Positions 13,484 through 23,286 of a stretch of DNA of 64,000 bases are shown here, one piece after another. The notes below the pieces were generated by a model. It was given only the letters and a program-made list of their open reading frames with translations, was not told the origin of the DNA and did no database searches. Within the stretch, counting starts at the first letter, position 1. Each line of letters begins with the position of its first letter. A program made the position numbers and the translations under genes. Source of the DNA: Isoetes taiwanensis (Eukaryota; Streptophyta; Lycopodiopsida; Isoetales; Isoetaceae); NCBI GenBank assembly GCA_021234155.1, contig JAJEKV010000167.1:841943-905942 (forward strand), written 5' to 3'.

Positions 13484-13551
13484 GGTCTCACACGTTGCGC
13501 CCAGACCAAAAATGAACTTTTCATTTTCGCTCCTGGCACGACGTGTGAGAC
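13484..13551. repeat. Promoter-associated hairpin 1b (68 bp)
   Basis: Same family as 1a. The arms GGTCTCACACGTTGCG and CACGACGTGTGAGAC flank a central AATGAACTTTTCATT. It starts exactly 200 bp from 1a. Confidence 0.9.
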
Positions 13552-13695
13552 ATCCTCTCAATTTTGTTCAAAATGTCAGTTTTAACTAAAACAAAAGCTA
13601 GAACTCAGTAACTTAACTCAATTAAGCAAGATTGCACATGTTATTTTGTCAAAAACTCTTTATATTAACAAAATTTTTCTATTATTTACAAAATT

Positions 13696-14923
13696 TTACG
13701 GTCGCTCTCCTTTGATGTAGCTAGCAAGATGCGTGTCCTGCTTCATTAGTGTCACTCTCTTTGCATGGACATGCGGCAGTCGTCAAATCTTCAAAATCTT
13801 TGCACTAGTTTTGTTACATTTGCTTCTTACGGTCCGGCAACATCTCGTCAGATCACCCTCATCTCGTGTTGTATTCTTGGATCACCTCTCCGGACTAGTT
13901 AGGGCGAATGGTGCCGCGGGGATCAAAACCAGCTCTGTTGAAAATGCGATCTCTCGGGGCTTTCCTCTCTCTCCTTTACGCGATTCTCTTTTTGCTGGTG
14001 GTCTAGGTGGCTTGGGCTTACGTGGCGGCCGGCGTCCTCTTGGGGAGTACTCCACGCCGGCGAACCGTACTCTGTTCTCACGATAGTATGTGTTGTATGC
14101 CTCCCCGCCGCCATGAAGGCGTTGTGCTCCCTTAGTTTTCTTCGATAGACCTTGGCCGGGGTCTATCACATCGCCTCTCCCGGGCTGGGCGGCGCTTTGT
14201 TTGTCCCCGCGTCGGGTATGGTGGGGGCTGCGCTGCTTTCGGGCTGCTCGGGTCAGTCTTGTCACGCTTTCGTTGGCGGGGGTCCTTCGAAGATCTTGCC
14301 TCTTTGTTGAAGGGATTAAAGTCCTCATCCTCCGAGTCATCCGAGGAGGGTGGGGGCTGGTCTGCGGGCCGCTCTTGGATGACGACCTTGGGGCGTGGGG
14401 CCTTCTTGAGTTTTCTTTGGCCTCCCTCCATGAACTTTCCCTTCTTCACTCTCAGCTCCTCTGCTGCTTTGGCTTCCTCTTCGTCCCTCTTCCTTTTCTT
14501 CTCTTCTCTCTTTCTCTTTGGGCGGCATTCTTTCGCTTCGTGCTTCTTTATCCACGCCGCTAATTCCTCCTCTTCGGCTGGATCGAGGGTCGGCTCTCTT
14601 TGTTCTTCATGCTCTTCGGCCCGATCTTGTTCCTCCTTCTTCTTCCTTTCCTCCTCCATTTCTTCAAAAACTTTCTGCATCACATCTGGCTCCTCATTGT
14701 CGAGGACTTCTGTCCCCGCGTTGGAGTGTGCGTCCTCCTCCACTTCTGTCTCATCCCCTCCTGGGTTGGTGGGGTTGCCTTCGTGCTTATCTGACTCTGT
14801 TGCCTCGCTTGATGCAGGCTGCTCTTGTCTTTGAAACAGATGCTCTCGAAACATCTCCTGGAGTAGGGCGCTGGTAGGAGTCTCTCCTGGAGGAACCCGT
14901 GCAGTTTGTTTCGTCCGGGCCAT
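13696..14923 (-). pseudogene. Transposon-encoded histone H3-like gene, copy 1
   Basis: The start at 14923 is chosen because it gives MARTKQTAR, the exact H3 N-terminus; an upstream frame also exists. Lysine 9 is replaced by valine (ARTKQTARVPPG). About 240 residues of E/K/R-rich linker follow, with KRKREEKKRKRDEE-type basic blocks, to 14132. A frame change at about 14130-14200 leads to a proline-lysine stretch (RRPPRKPKPPRPP). A worn histone fold follows: FSTELVLIPAAPF, then VIQEYNTR, FEDLTTA and, at the end, HAKRVTLMKQDTHLASYI (stop at 13696). These align with H3 helices 1-3 and the [16 protein letters not shown] region. The fold has frame changes and stops, so the gene is dead. It sits on the minus strand between two hairpin-TATA modules, just inside the 5' LTR and PBS. 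Nothing like gag or pol is beside it. It might instead be a host H3 retrocopy, but the linker and the copy at 63.65 kb argue for an element gene. Confidence 0.8.
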
Positions 14924-15025
14924 GTTTGACTGCTCGTCAATCCGACGCCGGGCGCCCAAAAATCGCCTTAGCAAGGGGGAGCGATTTTTTCTAAGGAAGA
15001 ACGTAGAAATGGGGGGGTCCTAGGT

Positions 15026-15035
15026 CTATTTATAG
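15026..15035 (-). promoter_or_regulatory. TATA box for the H3-like gene
   Basis: The minus strand reads CTATAAATAG, about 103 bp upstream of the MARTKQTAR start. The leader holds GGGCGCCCGGCG. The box is internal to the element, so the gene probably has its own promoter apart from the LTR. Confidence 0.7.
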
Positions 15036-15133
15036 ATGGGCAATTTTAGGTCAAATTTCAAACTACTCTTTTGGGTGAGCCAAGACACTTATTAACCTAT
15101 TACATGGCTTAATTTAAACCTTTCTAACCTCAT

Positions 15134-15201
15134 GGTCTCATACGTTGCGCCCAGATCAATAATGAAAGTTTTATTTTTGCTCCTGGCGTGACGTGTGAGA
15201 C
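15134..15201. repeat. Promoter-associated hairpin 1c (68 bp)
   Basis: Same family: GGTCTCATACGTTGCG with GCGTGACGTGTGAGAC, and a central palindrome AATGAAAGTTTTATT. It lies about 100 bp above the TATA box of the H3-like gene. Confidence 0.9.
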
Positions 15202-15324
15202 ATGGTGAATTTTGATGTGTTTTTAGGAATGTAACATACTAATCTAGCTAGTTTTTAGCTTGAAATTCGAATTACCATGTTACTTTTCTGAAATTCATCA
15301 CTTTTCAAGGTGTTTTTGGCTCAA

Positions 15325-15392
15325 TGCCTCACACGTTGCGCCCAGCTCAAAAATGAACTTTTCATTATTGCTCCTGGCGCGACGTGTGAGAC
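15325..15392. repeat. Promoter-associated hairpin 1d (68 bp)
   Basis: Fourth member: GCCTCACACGTTGCG with GCGCGACGTGTGAGAC. It starts 191 bp from 1c. Confidence 0.9.
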
Positions 15393-15579
15393 CATCCTAC
15401 TTTTGAAGGTTTTGGCTCACTAATTTTAGTCTTTTTATGTTCTAATTCACTTAACGGTTACTAGCTTAGCATATACTACAAAAATGAGAAAAACTTTTCC
15501 CATTTTTCGAGGTTTGAAGATCCTATCAAGTTAGTACTACTGGGAGCATGGTCAGTGCTTTGCTCTTGGTCTCCAAGAA

Positions 15580-15594
15580 CATTGCTCGATACCC
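15580..15594 (-). other. Primer binding site of histone element copy 1
   Basis: Two bases inside the LTR end, the minus strand reads GGGTATCGAGCAATG, a close variant of the plant initiator-Met PBS (TGGTATC.GAGC). It fixes the direction of the element (minus strand) and the inner LTR border. Confidence 0.65.
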
Positions 15595-15596
15595 TT

Positions 15597-16654
15597 TGTG
15601 GCGTCCCCTACTTCATTATCACGGTGCACTCGCAGAGTATACAAACAGGAGTTCACCCCCCATACCAGCTCCATGCTGATACAGGGCCCTCCACATATCA
15701 CTGTAATCGTGTTGGGTTTCAGTGGGAAGAATGAAGGGGTCATTTTACCCCGTCTCCCTCAGGGCCTACCTAGCTGCGGAAGCGTAAACATACACGTCAG
15801 TACACATAATCATCACATGTCCACCTCAAAGGGTGGTACATCAACATCTGCATAGACAAAGATCAACACAATACAAGTGGGTTCCTACCCAAGGCTCAGA
15901 CTCCAGGGAATGACTGACGGCTTGGGTCTCTAGAGTTCATTGCAGACAGAATCATGACAATGGATTTGGCTGGCATGAGAACATGGCATAGGGTTGTCCA
16001 CTCCATCCGCCCCTCCTGTGCACTCTTTGCAGAGTAGGTTGAAGAGTGTTGGGACTGTAGTAGCATGGGATGCATAGCCAAAGGGGCTATTCACGGGTTG
16101 CATCTCCCGGTTCCAATGGGGCGGTAGGGATCACTCCCACCCGAGAGGTCTCCATCTTTGACTCAAAGGTGACTAGAGGGCCACTGCCCTTATTCGACTT
16201 AACCCAGTGGAAAGTGAACACCACTCCACGGGTGTCGAGCCCATGCCTTACCCACACTCAGTGGCAAGCCATTAGACCTAGTCTACATTGATCCCCGGTA
16301 GACTTTACACACCAGAGGGATCGGTCAAGAGTCAGAACACGAACCTCCTTCTGAGCCAGTCTGGCCCCTTCACCCACAACCAGGTGTGGTTCTTGTACAC
16401 AGGCCGAATCTACAATGTGCTAAGGAGGCTAGCTAGGAGCATCAACTACTAAGCTTTAAGTCTCTACCCCCCTTCCCAATACAATGAGTTCACAGAATTC
16501 ATCCGTCCATCACATCATCATAGAACTAAAGAATAAGAACTAATCTATATCATAGAGTTAGGTTCTTTAGTTAGGGTCAATCTTGGGATCTGCTTGGCTA
16601 TTAAGGGCAATTTAATAGGCTAAACCTATTGGTTCGATGGCTGAAATACGGTTT
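15597..16654 (-). repeat. 5' LTR of histone element copy 1, inner part
   Basis: The LTR ends GGGGACGCCACA next to the PBS, matching the GGGAGCGTCACA end of copy 2's LTR. Blocks shared with 59591-60663 include CTCTACCCC..TTCCCAATACAA (16463 and 59966) and GCGGAAGCGTAAACAT / GCGAAAGCACAAACAT. The outer part lies at 22025-22376. No protein-coding content. Confidence 0.7.
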
Positions 16655-16796
16655 AGGCTATTAAATCGACGCGCCTGCTGCCTTCCTTGGATGTGGTAGC
16701 CGTCTCTCAGGCTATTAAATCGACGCGCCTGCTGCCTTCCTTGGATGTGGTAGCCGTCTCTCAGGCTCCCTCTCCGGAATCGAACCCTAATTCCCC
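16655..16796 (-). pseudogene. 18S rRNA fragment, downstream part
   Basis: Minus strand: GGAATTAGGGTTCGATTCCG, then GAGGGAGCCTGAGAGACGGC, CTACCACATCCAAGGAAGG and CAGCAGGCGCG, as in plant 18S. The last 54 bp are duplicated in tandem (16655-16708 and 16709-16762). The fragment continues directly from 21700-22018 once the insertions are removed. Confidence 0.9.
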
Positions 16797-16802
16797 CTGC
16801 TA

Positions 16803-18727
16803 GAGTTACAGTAGTCAACAGTATAATCCTGGGTGCCCTATGGTACCTCACCAGTGGCTGGGTAGTTGGCAAGAAATATCTAGATGAGATCACTAAGTGC
16901 ATCAGGATCTACCTCTGGAAGGGAAAAACAGGGGAAATAAACCCGGCCTCAAAAGTGGGATGGAAAAATCTGATACTGCCAAAGGATATGGGAGGACTCG
17001 GGTTAATAGATCCAGTCAAGCAGGCAAAAGCCCTACTATTCAAGCTATTCGTGAGAGCTTTTGCTCCAGGCAAACAACCATGGAAATTGATGCTGAGACA
17101 CATGCTCTTAAAAGCCACCCCAGACAGAAAAAAGGGGGAGAGTTGGAAAGCTGATCCTCTTTGGCTGTATGCTAACTGCCCCCTAAAAGCAAAAGGACTT
17201 CAAGGTCTCTCGGATGGATTGTTTAAGCTGTGGATACACTTTAAACCTATGTTGACTCAACTGGAGCAAATGACTCCAAGCCAGTTTAGGAAACAGCTCC
17301 TATTTCATAACCCAAGGATCAAATTCAGAGGGCAGCAAATAGGGGAGGATAGATACAAACAGGGTTGGAGGTGGCTCCATGCAAAAGGTATAAGATTGGT
17401 GGAGGACTTGGAAAAAATCATTAGACCAACAAGGGAAGCTACTCTGCTAAAGTTAATTGAAGTTACAGGTCCCTGCACAAGAAAAAGAATAATGAGTGAT
17501 ATAGAAATATTAATCCAAGCAGTGAAAGATGGATGGGTAGAACTGTCAAACCAGAATACTCCATTGCAGGAAAAGTGGTACTGGAACCCTATTCGAGACC
17601 TGAATGGACAAAAGGAGGTCTGGTACAAGCCATCAACTGCAGAAAACAGGGGTCACAAATTCATGGCAGATGAGTATGGTACTATTCATCCACAAATAGT
17701 AACAGACCTGCAAGCGATCCCCCTCCTGAGCCAGACTCATTTGGAAAACATAAGAGTCATGGACCTCCAAGGGAAATACATGAGAATGGACCCTGACATT
17801 GAAAAGGATCAGCAGGTAAATCTAATGATATTCAGAAACTCCAAAGCAGCAGACCTGGAATGGGACCCCCGAACATGGTGCTGGAACTTTGGAGAGCCAG
17901 GCCAATATGACTTCTTCTCGTTTACCCCAAAAGTGGGGAGAATCATGCAAGCCATAGAAGAGAATGAAACATCCAAACTATTTCAAAAAGCACGAACCAT
18001 GGGAGTTGAGCAGCCCCTCAAAAGGGCAAGGCTGTTGAAAATAATATGGACTAGTGGCTGCCAGGCAAAAGTAAAGTACCTTGTGTGGTTGATGGCCAAC
18101 AAGAGTGCAATCCCAAGGCAATACGTCAGAGGGCAGCCTCCAGGTTACTTTAAATGCAAATGGTGTGGGCAACCAGCTACTCAAAAACATGTCTTCTGGA
18201 CCTGCCAACAAGCAAAAATAATTTGGAACAAGGCTATTAAAATATGGAACAAGCTGACTATTGTCAATAGCCATAACAACATAACTTGGCACATGGTGCT
18301 TACAGGGATGAAAGAGGATGACATGCAATATGAAAGGCAAGTGCAAACCTGGCAGTGGAATGGGATAGAAGATCCCCACTTTAATGAATCAAGGGCCCCA
18401 TACCAAATCAGTGGCACCAGAAATGACCAGGAAACATGGAATGTCATAAGAGCATACACAGCATGGAGCATTTGGAGGCGGTACACGGTAAAACTGTTTG
18501 AAATGAGGGACTTTCCCATGAACCTGCTAATGGTAGAGCTTTGGACGAGTATTGTCACAACAATAGCAACCCAATATGCCTGGATCATGGATAAAAAAAC
18601 AAGAGAAGATAAGAAAGAGGAGGAGGCAAGTAAATGGATAGAAATGTGGAGCCCGACCTTCTGCACCAGGAGGGAGACAGATCCGAAATGGCACTGGACT
18701 CCCCCAGCTTGGATCCTGGAAAATTAG
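16803..18727 (+). pseudogene. L1 ORF2, C-terminal part (zf-RVT region)
   Basis: A single unbroken frame of about 640 codons. It starts in the post-RT region typical of plant L1 (VTVVNSIILGALWYLTSGW, LILPKDMGGLGLIDP, ALLFKLFVRAF). It ends with a zinc-binding zf-RVT-like block (CKWCGQPATQKHVFWTC) and the usual W-rich tail (AYTAWSIWRRYTV). EN and RT catalytic motifs are missing because of 5' truncation. The open frame suggests a fairly recent insertion. Confidence 0.85.
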
Positions 18728-19197
18728 AACAAGGGCAGATGGGGGAGGCACCTGAATAGCAAAAGCAGGGGCAGCAACTCATAAGCCCCCCCATCTGAAT
18801 AAAATCTTGACGGCATGAAGTCCTGCACATGCAATCAAGAAAAACAGGGGTTTTCACCCAACAATAGATCAGCCACAGAAATAACAGGGGATCAGATCCT
18901 GAGGACTTAGCTTCACAACCTGAATATGGAGCTGCATCAGAGGCGCCTTCCGGATCTCCCAGGAGCAGAAACAGAGCCCTGCCGTGTGAATGAGAAAAAA
19001 GGGGAACAAATCCCCCCCTGCGACATAAATAAAGCAAGTACAGCCTGGGATCGGTACATGTGGGACACGTGGGGCCATGCAATTGGCTGCTGCACCTGCA
19101 TGTGAGTTTCTGCATGCCTAAATCCGACAAACAATAACTACGAGATTTTAAGGGCTATCAGATCAAAGGAGTCCTGAAAAGAAAAGAAGGTACTACA

Positions 19198-19531
19198 GCA
19201 GTAGGTCCAAGGCTCGAAACTGGCCTCTGCTCTTTTGGGCCAGGCACATTAGACACAAACTGTACAACATATCCCCTCTGGGAACTTTGTCATCACCCAA
19301 GCAAGTGGGACAGATGGGTAAACATATTGTTAGCAGGCCACAGGTATAAGGCTCGAAATTGGCCTTTGCTTTTTTAGGCCAAGTGCTTCGGCTACAAAGG
19401 GTACAACTTATCCCAGCTGGGAAAACTATCATCACCCAAGCGAGTGGGACAGCTGGGTAAACATATTGTTAGCATGCCACAGGTTAGAGGTTCGAATCCC
19501 AAGGAGAAATCCCAAGGAAAAAAAAAAAAAA
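19198..19531 (+). repeat. Tandem tRNA-like repeats (about 145 bp) ending in an A-tract
   Basis: Two units beginning near 19203 and 19348 (AAGGCTCGAAA.TGGCCT) each contain GTGGGACAG.TGGGTAAAC (A-box-like) and TTGTTAGCA.GCCACAGG. The second ends GGTTAGAGGTTCGAATCCC, a good Pol III B-box, then A13 at 19519-19531. This looks like a tRNA-derived SINE head, or a LINE 3' end that has acquired one. Confidence 0.55.
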
Positions 19532-19534
19532 TTA

Positions 19535-19856
19535 TTAATATTAATATTTATTTTTGCCCCCTTTACGGGGTGGGGATGGTTCTCTTACCTCTTAAGGTTA
19601 GAGACAACATTACCCCTAGTGGACACTTGTTAGGATCTCCCCATAGGTGGACCTTGGTTTAAGGTTCGATCCCATGGGGGGGCTTCCTGTTTTTGGTATT
19701 TTCTGTAGGAGTTGGTGGTACGAGTCCCCACTCCCACGCCTGTGTCCTTGTTCTTGTCGCGCTCTTCGTCTTTTCTCTTCCCATCTTGCCCCGCCCCCCT
19801 CCTTCTCTCCCCTCCCCCTCTCTCCGCCATTTCTCCTTCTTTCTTCTTCTCTCTTG

Positions 19857-19884
<28 letters not shown>
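19535..19884 (+). repeat. SINE-like segment with B-box and A-tract
   Basis: Contains AAGGTTCGATCCC (19661-19673, B-box-like), a pyrimidine-rich body and an A-tract of about 27 (19857-19884). No protein coding. Pol III origin is inferred from the B-box alone. Confidence 0.4.
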
Positions 19885-19888
<4 letters not shown>

Positions 19889-20530
19889 TGTAAGTTCTAG
19901 CCTCGGTCTCTTAACATGCTCCCCCCCTTCCTTAAGGGTGGGGGGGGCAACATGGCTTGGCCTTTTGTCCTTGTGTGTTGACTTGGCAATCAAAGGGAGA
20001 TGGTCCCACTTCCTTTGACCTCCCGATCCGGGGGGACCCTTTGGGACCATTAGGGTCCGATGTGGTATCGAGAATGATTACACCTTATGCCCATCTAGCT
20101 CCCTGAGCAGTCAGTCCTGTCTTAGGTCTAGGTTGCTTAGGCTGTGATGGATCCGTGTTCCAGGGGTGTGTGTGTGCTTCTTCAGTGTATCCTGTAACCC
20201 TCTCCCGAGGTTTCTTGAGAGACGGTCCCCCCTGTCTGGTGCTTGTCCTTGGTGTGTCGCGTGGATGCTTGCGTCTGACGTTCTTCCCTGTCCTTGGTCT
20301 GCACTTCTTGGTTTGTGGGTATTCCTGGTCGAGTGTGCTGCGTAGATTGCTTTTGCATCTGATGTTCTCCCCTTGACTGTATGGTGGTGCCTTCCTTTGG
20401 TCTTTTTGGTTTGGAGTTGGCATGTGCTCTATGGTTGCTTCATGAGATAGCTTTCGTACACCTCAGGGCTCTTGCTAGTTGTTTTGGGTTCATATATGAC
20501 TCCACCTACCACATCGAACCCTAATTCCCG

Positions 20531-21430
20531 CAGATTTCTAGGCTGATTGGTGGCAGATGTAGTCAGCAGAATTGGGATTATGTGGCAGATTTGGGGTACA
20601 GTATGGATTTATGGATTGGGAAAAAAAAAAAAGGTGTAAAAAATTTTCGAATTTGAGTTGCAGTTTTTGTTCTCCCAGCAGGGGAGTTTGAGAGTAGTAT
20701 TTGGGGACACTTGTGATATGTCATTTCGGGAGCTTATTTGGCATTATTTGGGCGACACGTGAGGTGTCTTGAGGCCCTTCTGAGCAGGATTGGGGCCTTC
20801 GGGCCATTGGATGCCGTGTGGCACTTTGGAGCAGTAGTTGGGCTTTTTGAGCCATTTGGAGGCCTTAGGGCCATCTGGAGCACATCATTGGAGGCCGTGA
20901 GGCCGTATTTGGGCCATGAGGGTCATTTGAGTAGTATTTGAGCTTTGTAGCCATTTGGAGGCCTTAGGGCCATTTGGAGCACTACATTGGAGGCCGTGAG
21001 GCCATATGGAGGCCATCAGGGCCACTTGAGCTGTATTTGGGCTTCTTAGCCATTTGGAGGCCTTAGGGCCATTTGTGTACTTCATTGGAGGCCGTGAGGC
21101 CATTTGGATGTCTTAGGACATCGTTGGAGGCCGTGTGGCCGTTGGGCACGCTTGTGTGTCCATTTGGGATATTTGTGTACTTCATTGGAGGCGTGAGGCC
21201 ATTTGGATGTCTTAGGATATCGTTGGAGGCCGTGTGGCCATTGGGCACGCTTGTGTGTCCTTTTGTGTATTAGTAGTATTGGTTGTGGACTGGGGGGAGA
21301 CGTCCACTAGTTGTATTTGGGATATTCTTTGGTTGTGCTCTGGTGGGGCCGTAGTAGGGTGGGGGTTCGCCTACTACGAAGCACTATGACACACATTTGT
21401 ATTTGTGGGTTTTTCATGATAATTGAATAA
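20531..21430 (+). mobile_element. Second insertion at the 18S target, carrying a 99-bp minisatellite
   Basis: Bounded by target copies at 20513-20530 and 21431-21452. Its 3' end (TTCATGATAATTGAATA) differs from the LINE end. The interior holds an A-run at 20619-20631 and the minisatellite. No coding region is recognised. Confidence 0.5.
20851..21275. repeat. Minisatellite, period about 99-100 bp
   Basis: GCCATTTGGAGGCCTTAGGG recurs at 20851, 20950 and 21049, and CATTTGGATGTCTTAGGA at 21101 and 21200. Inside the unit a shorter GGAGGCCGTGAGGCC motif repeats. Reading frames across it are repeat artefacts. Confidence 0.85.
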
Positions 21431-21452
21431 TTCGAACCCTAATTCCCCGTCA

Positions 21453-21699
21453 TAGGGATTATATGGGCTAGTAGTATGACTCTACCCACCACATCGAACC
21501 CTAATTCCCGCCCCCGTCTGTCTCAGGCCATATGCTAGGCTTTATTGGGTTCTTTATGACTCCACATACCACATCGAACCCTAATTCCCCTCTGGCTTGC
21601 CTCCTTCTGGTTTCGGTTGCAGTGATGGCATGATTGTTTGTCTTGAGATCTTCAGCATGCTAGTTGCTTTTTGGGTTCAGTTATGACTCCATCTACCAC
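21453..21699 (+). mobile_element. Three short insertions at the same 18S target
   Basis: Pieces of 40, 62 and 109 bp (21453-21492, 21511-21572, 21591-21699) end in TATGACTC.AC..ACCAC and are separated by copies of ATCGAACCCTAATTCCC (21493-21510, 21573-21590, 21700-21720). They look like strongly 5'-truncated copies of the LINE at 16797-20512. Confidence 0.65.
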
Positions 21700-22018
21700 A
21701 TCAAACCTTAATTCCCGTCACCCGTCACCCCTATCGAAAGTTGATAGGGCAGAAATTTGAATGAAATATCGCCGGCGCTAAGGCCGTGCGATTCGACTAG
21801 TTATCATGAGTCACCGCGTGAGCAGGCAAGCCTGCATCGGCCTTTTATCTGATAAATGCATCCCTTCCATGGGTCGGGACTTGGTGCACGTATTAGCTCT
21901 AGAATTACTACGGTTATCCGAGTAGTAAGATACCATCAAATAAACTATAACTGATTTAATGAGCCATTCGCAGTTTCACAGTACAAGGTAGCTTATACTT
22001 ACACATGCATGGCTTAAT
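21700..22018 (-). pseudogene. 18S rRNA fragment, upstream part
   Basis: The minus strand runs from ATTAAGCCATGCATGTGTAA (22018) through ACTGCGAATGGCTCATTAAA, GAGCTAATACGTGCACCAAG and ATTCAAATTTCTGCCC to GGGTGACGGG. That is roughly 18S nucleotides 45 to 370, by memory of plant 18S. About 30 bp (the GGTAGGATAG.. arm) are deleted near 21722. TGTACTGTGAAAC fits ferns and bryophytes better than seed plants. It is embedded in LTR sequence, so it is not an rDNA locus. Confidence 0.92.
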
Positions 22019-22024
22019 CGGTTG

Positions 22025-22376
22025 GAAGGAGAATCTGACGAGCTAGGGCGCACGGGCAGATCTTGGGAGTTGGATTTGACTCCTCAGGTGCGCGAACTGG
22101 AGCTCGGAAGGTTCGTGGACGAAAAGGGAAGAATTAGGGTTTGGTTACCTTACATAGGCTCTCAGTTAGGTTTAGGGTTTCCATGACCCTTGGTCTGCCT
22201 TTAATGGGTTAAAGGTTTAAAGTGCGCACATTGCTAAGTGTGCGCACCCTTGCAAGTTGCCCCCTAGGGCGCCCTTGCTTGGTTCCACGTCGGCGTACAC
22301 GTCGTTTGGAATGGCGTGTACGCGTGACGGTGCAGTACAGTATACGTCTCACCGTATATCGTACTGGAACGTCACA
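22025..22376 (-). repeat. 5' LTR of histone element copy 1, outer part
   Basis: The minus strand starts TGTGACGTTCCAGTACG at 22376, matching TGTGACGTTCTAGGGG at 60663 in copy 2. ATACG and TACGTATA blocks follow in the same order. The LTR is split by the 18S fragment and the LINE nest (16655-22018). Confidence 0.6.
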
Positions 22377-23039
22377 TTTTCAACCACCCCTTTTGCCTAG
22401 TGCAAACACATTTTTACGATATAGACGCATTGATTAATCCCTTGGTCTAAAAAATCAGCACATGATAGTATAACATTTGAAGCAAAGTCATCATACAAGT
22501 AATTAAAAGAATATACAACTACTTCTACATGCTGAAAGCATTTAACATATTAATGAAAAAGCAAATGCCATTGTTACAATATAATGCCATTGTTACAATA
22601 TATTGTAGCCTATACAGCAAAAAGTAGGAACTTGTGTAATTGATTGCCAGAGGAGGACGGAAGGCTTTGGGAGGGACATAGAAGGCAAGAGGCATACGTG
22701 GTGGGAGAACGTAGATAAAGCTAATTCTAATTCCAATAATCATATATATAGAAGGAAAAGAAGGTACTGAAACAATGGGATGTCAAGGGAGGTGGAGGCC
22801 ACCCCAAACCTCATCCTTGATAACCTGATATTATGCCTAAAGATAAGGTAGGATTAGTATCATTTAGTAAAGACTTCTGAAAGCAACAAGAAAGCATATC
22901 CCAAATAGTTAATAAAATGTTGACTTTTGCCATCTATGCTTGGTTCAATTATGCATTTTAATTTCTAATAGTAAAAGTCCCATGATTAATATCAATCAAA
23001 TTATTTTCTTATGTATTCTCCATTATGCAAGGGAAGATT
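22377..23039. other. No gene recognised
   Basis: AT-rich sequence between the histone element and the P450 end; probably P450 3' flank. The repeated ATGCCATTGTTACAATATA (two tandem copies near 22566-22604) is the only structure seen. Confidence 0.4.
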
Positions 23040-23286
23040 TTTAGCTAGACAAACACATTTTCAAAACGAGGTATAGCAAAGGAAAGCAAGGGATTTTCCA
23101 TAGATACTGAAGCCCAAAATCTCTCAGTCATGTCTATTTTTCTTTTTTTCTTTTTTGAGGGATAAAAAATTGACTTTATTTACTTTAAAGGAATGGTACA
23201 AAGCCATGTGGCAGGGGTGTATCCATCTGCAAATCTGAGATGGAGATAGCTACATGGCTCCTTCTTGCACTATTCCCTTGTTCATC

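Larger units (their letters stand above)
16797..20512 (+). mobile_element. L1-type LINE inserted in the 18S fragment (5'-truncated)
   Basis: The insert lies between two copies of the 18S target ATCGAACCCTAATTCCC (16779-16796 and 20513-20530). It enters the LINE within the RT thumb region, carries a long open ORF2 tail, then about 1.8 kb of 3' sequence ending TATGACTCCACCTACCAC. Three shorter insertions at the same target (21453-21492, 21511-21572, 21591-21699) have nearly the same 3' end. The 3' region holds tRNA-like repeats and two A-tracts that may be nested SINE-like copies. Confidence 0.65.

Noticed and set aside
14201-14877. Plus-strand open frames across the H3-like gene
   Set aside because: Antisense shadows of the charged linker; no recognised domains.
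13284-15392. CRISPR-like array from evenly spaced palindromic repeats
   Set aside because: Only pairs of repeats about 200 bp apart, in a plant nuclear genome, linked to promoters; no cas genes.
18181-19134. Minus-strand frames opposite the L1 ORF2 end and its 3' region
   Set aside because: Shadow frames without motifs.
19436-19515. A functional tRNA gene
   Set aside because: A- and B-box motifs are present but no cloverleaf or acceptor stem closes around them.
20738-21273. Reading frames rich in LEAVRPFG
   Set aside because: Translations of the 99-bp minisatellite.
16655-22018. A real rDNA locus
   Set aside because: Only about 430 bp of 18S remain, with a deletion and a duplication, flanked by LTR sequence on both sides.
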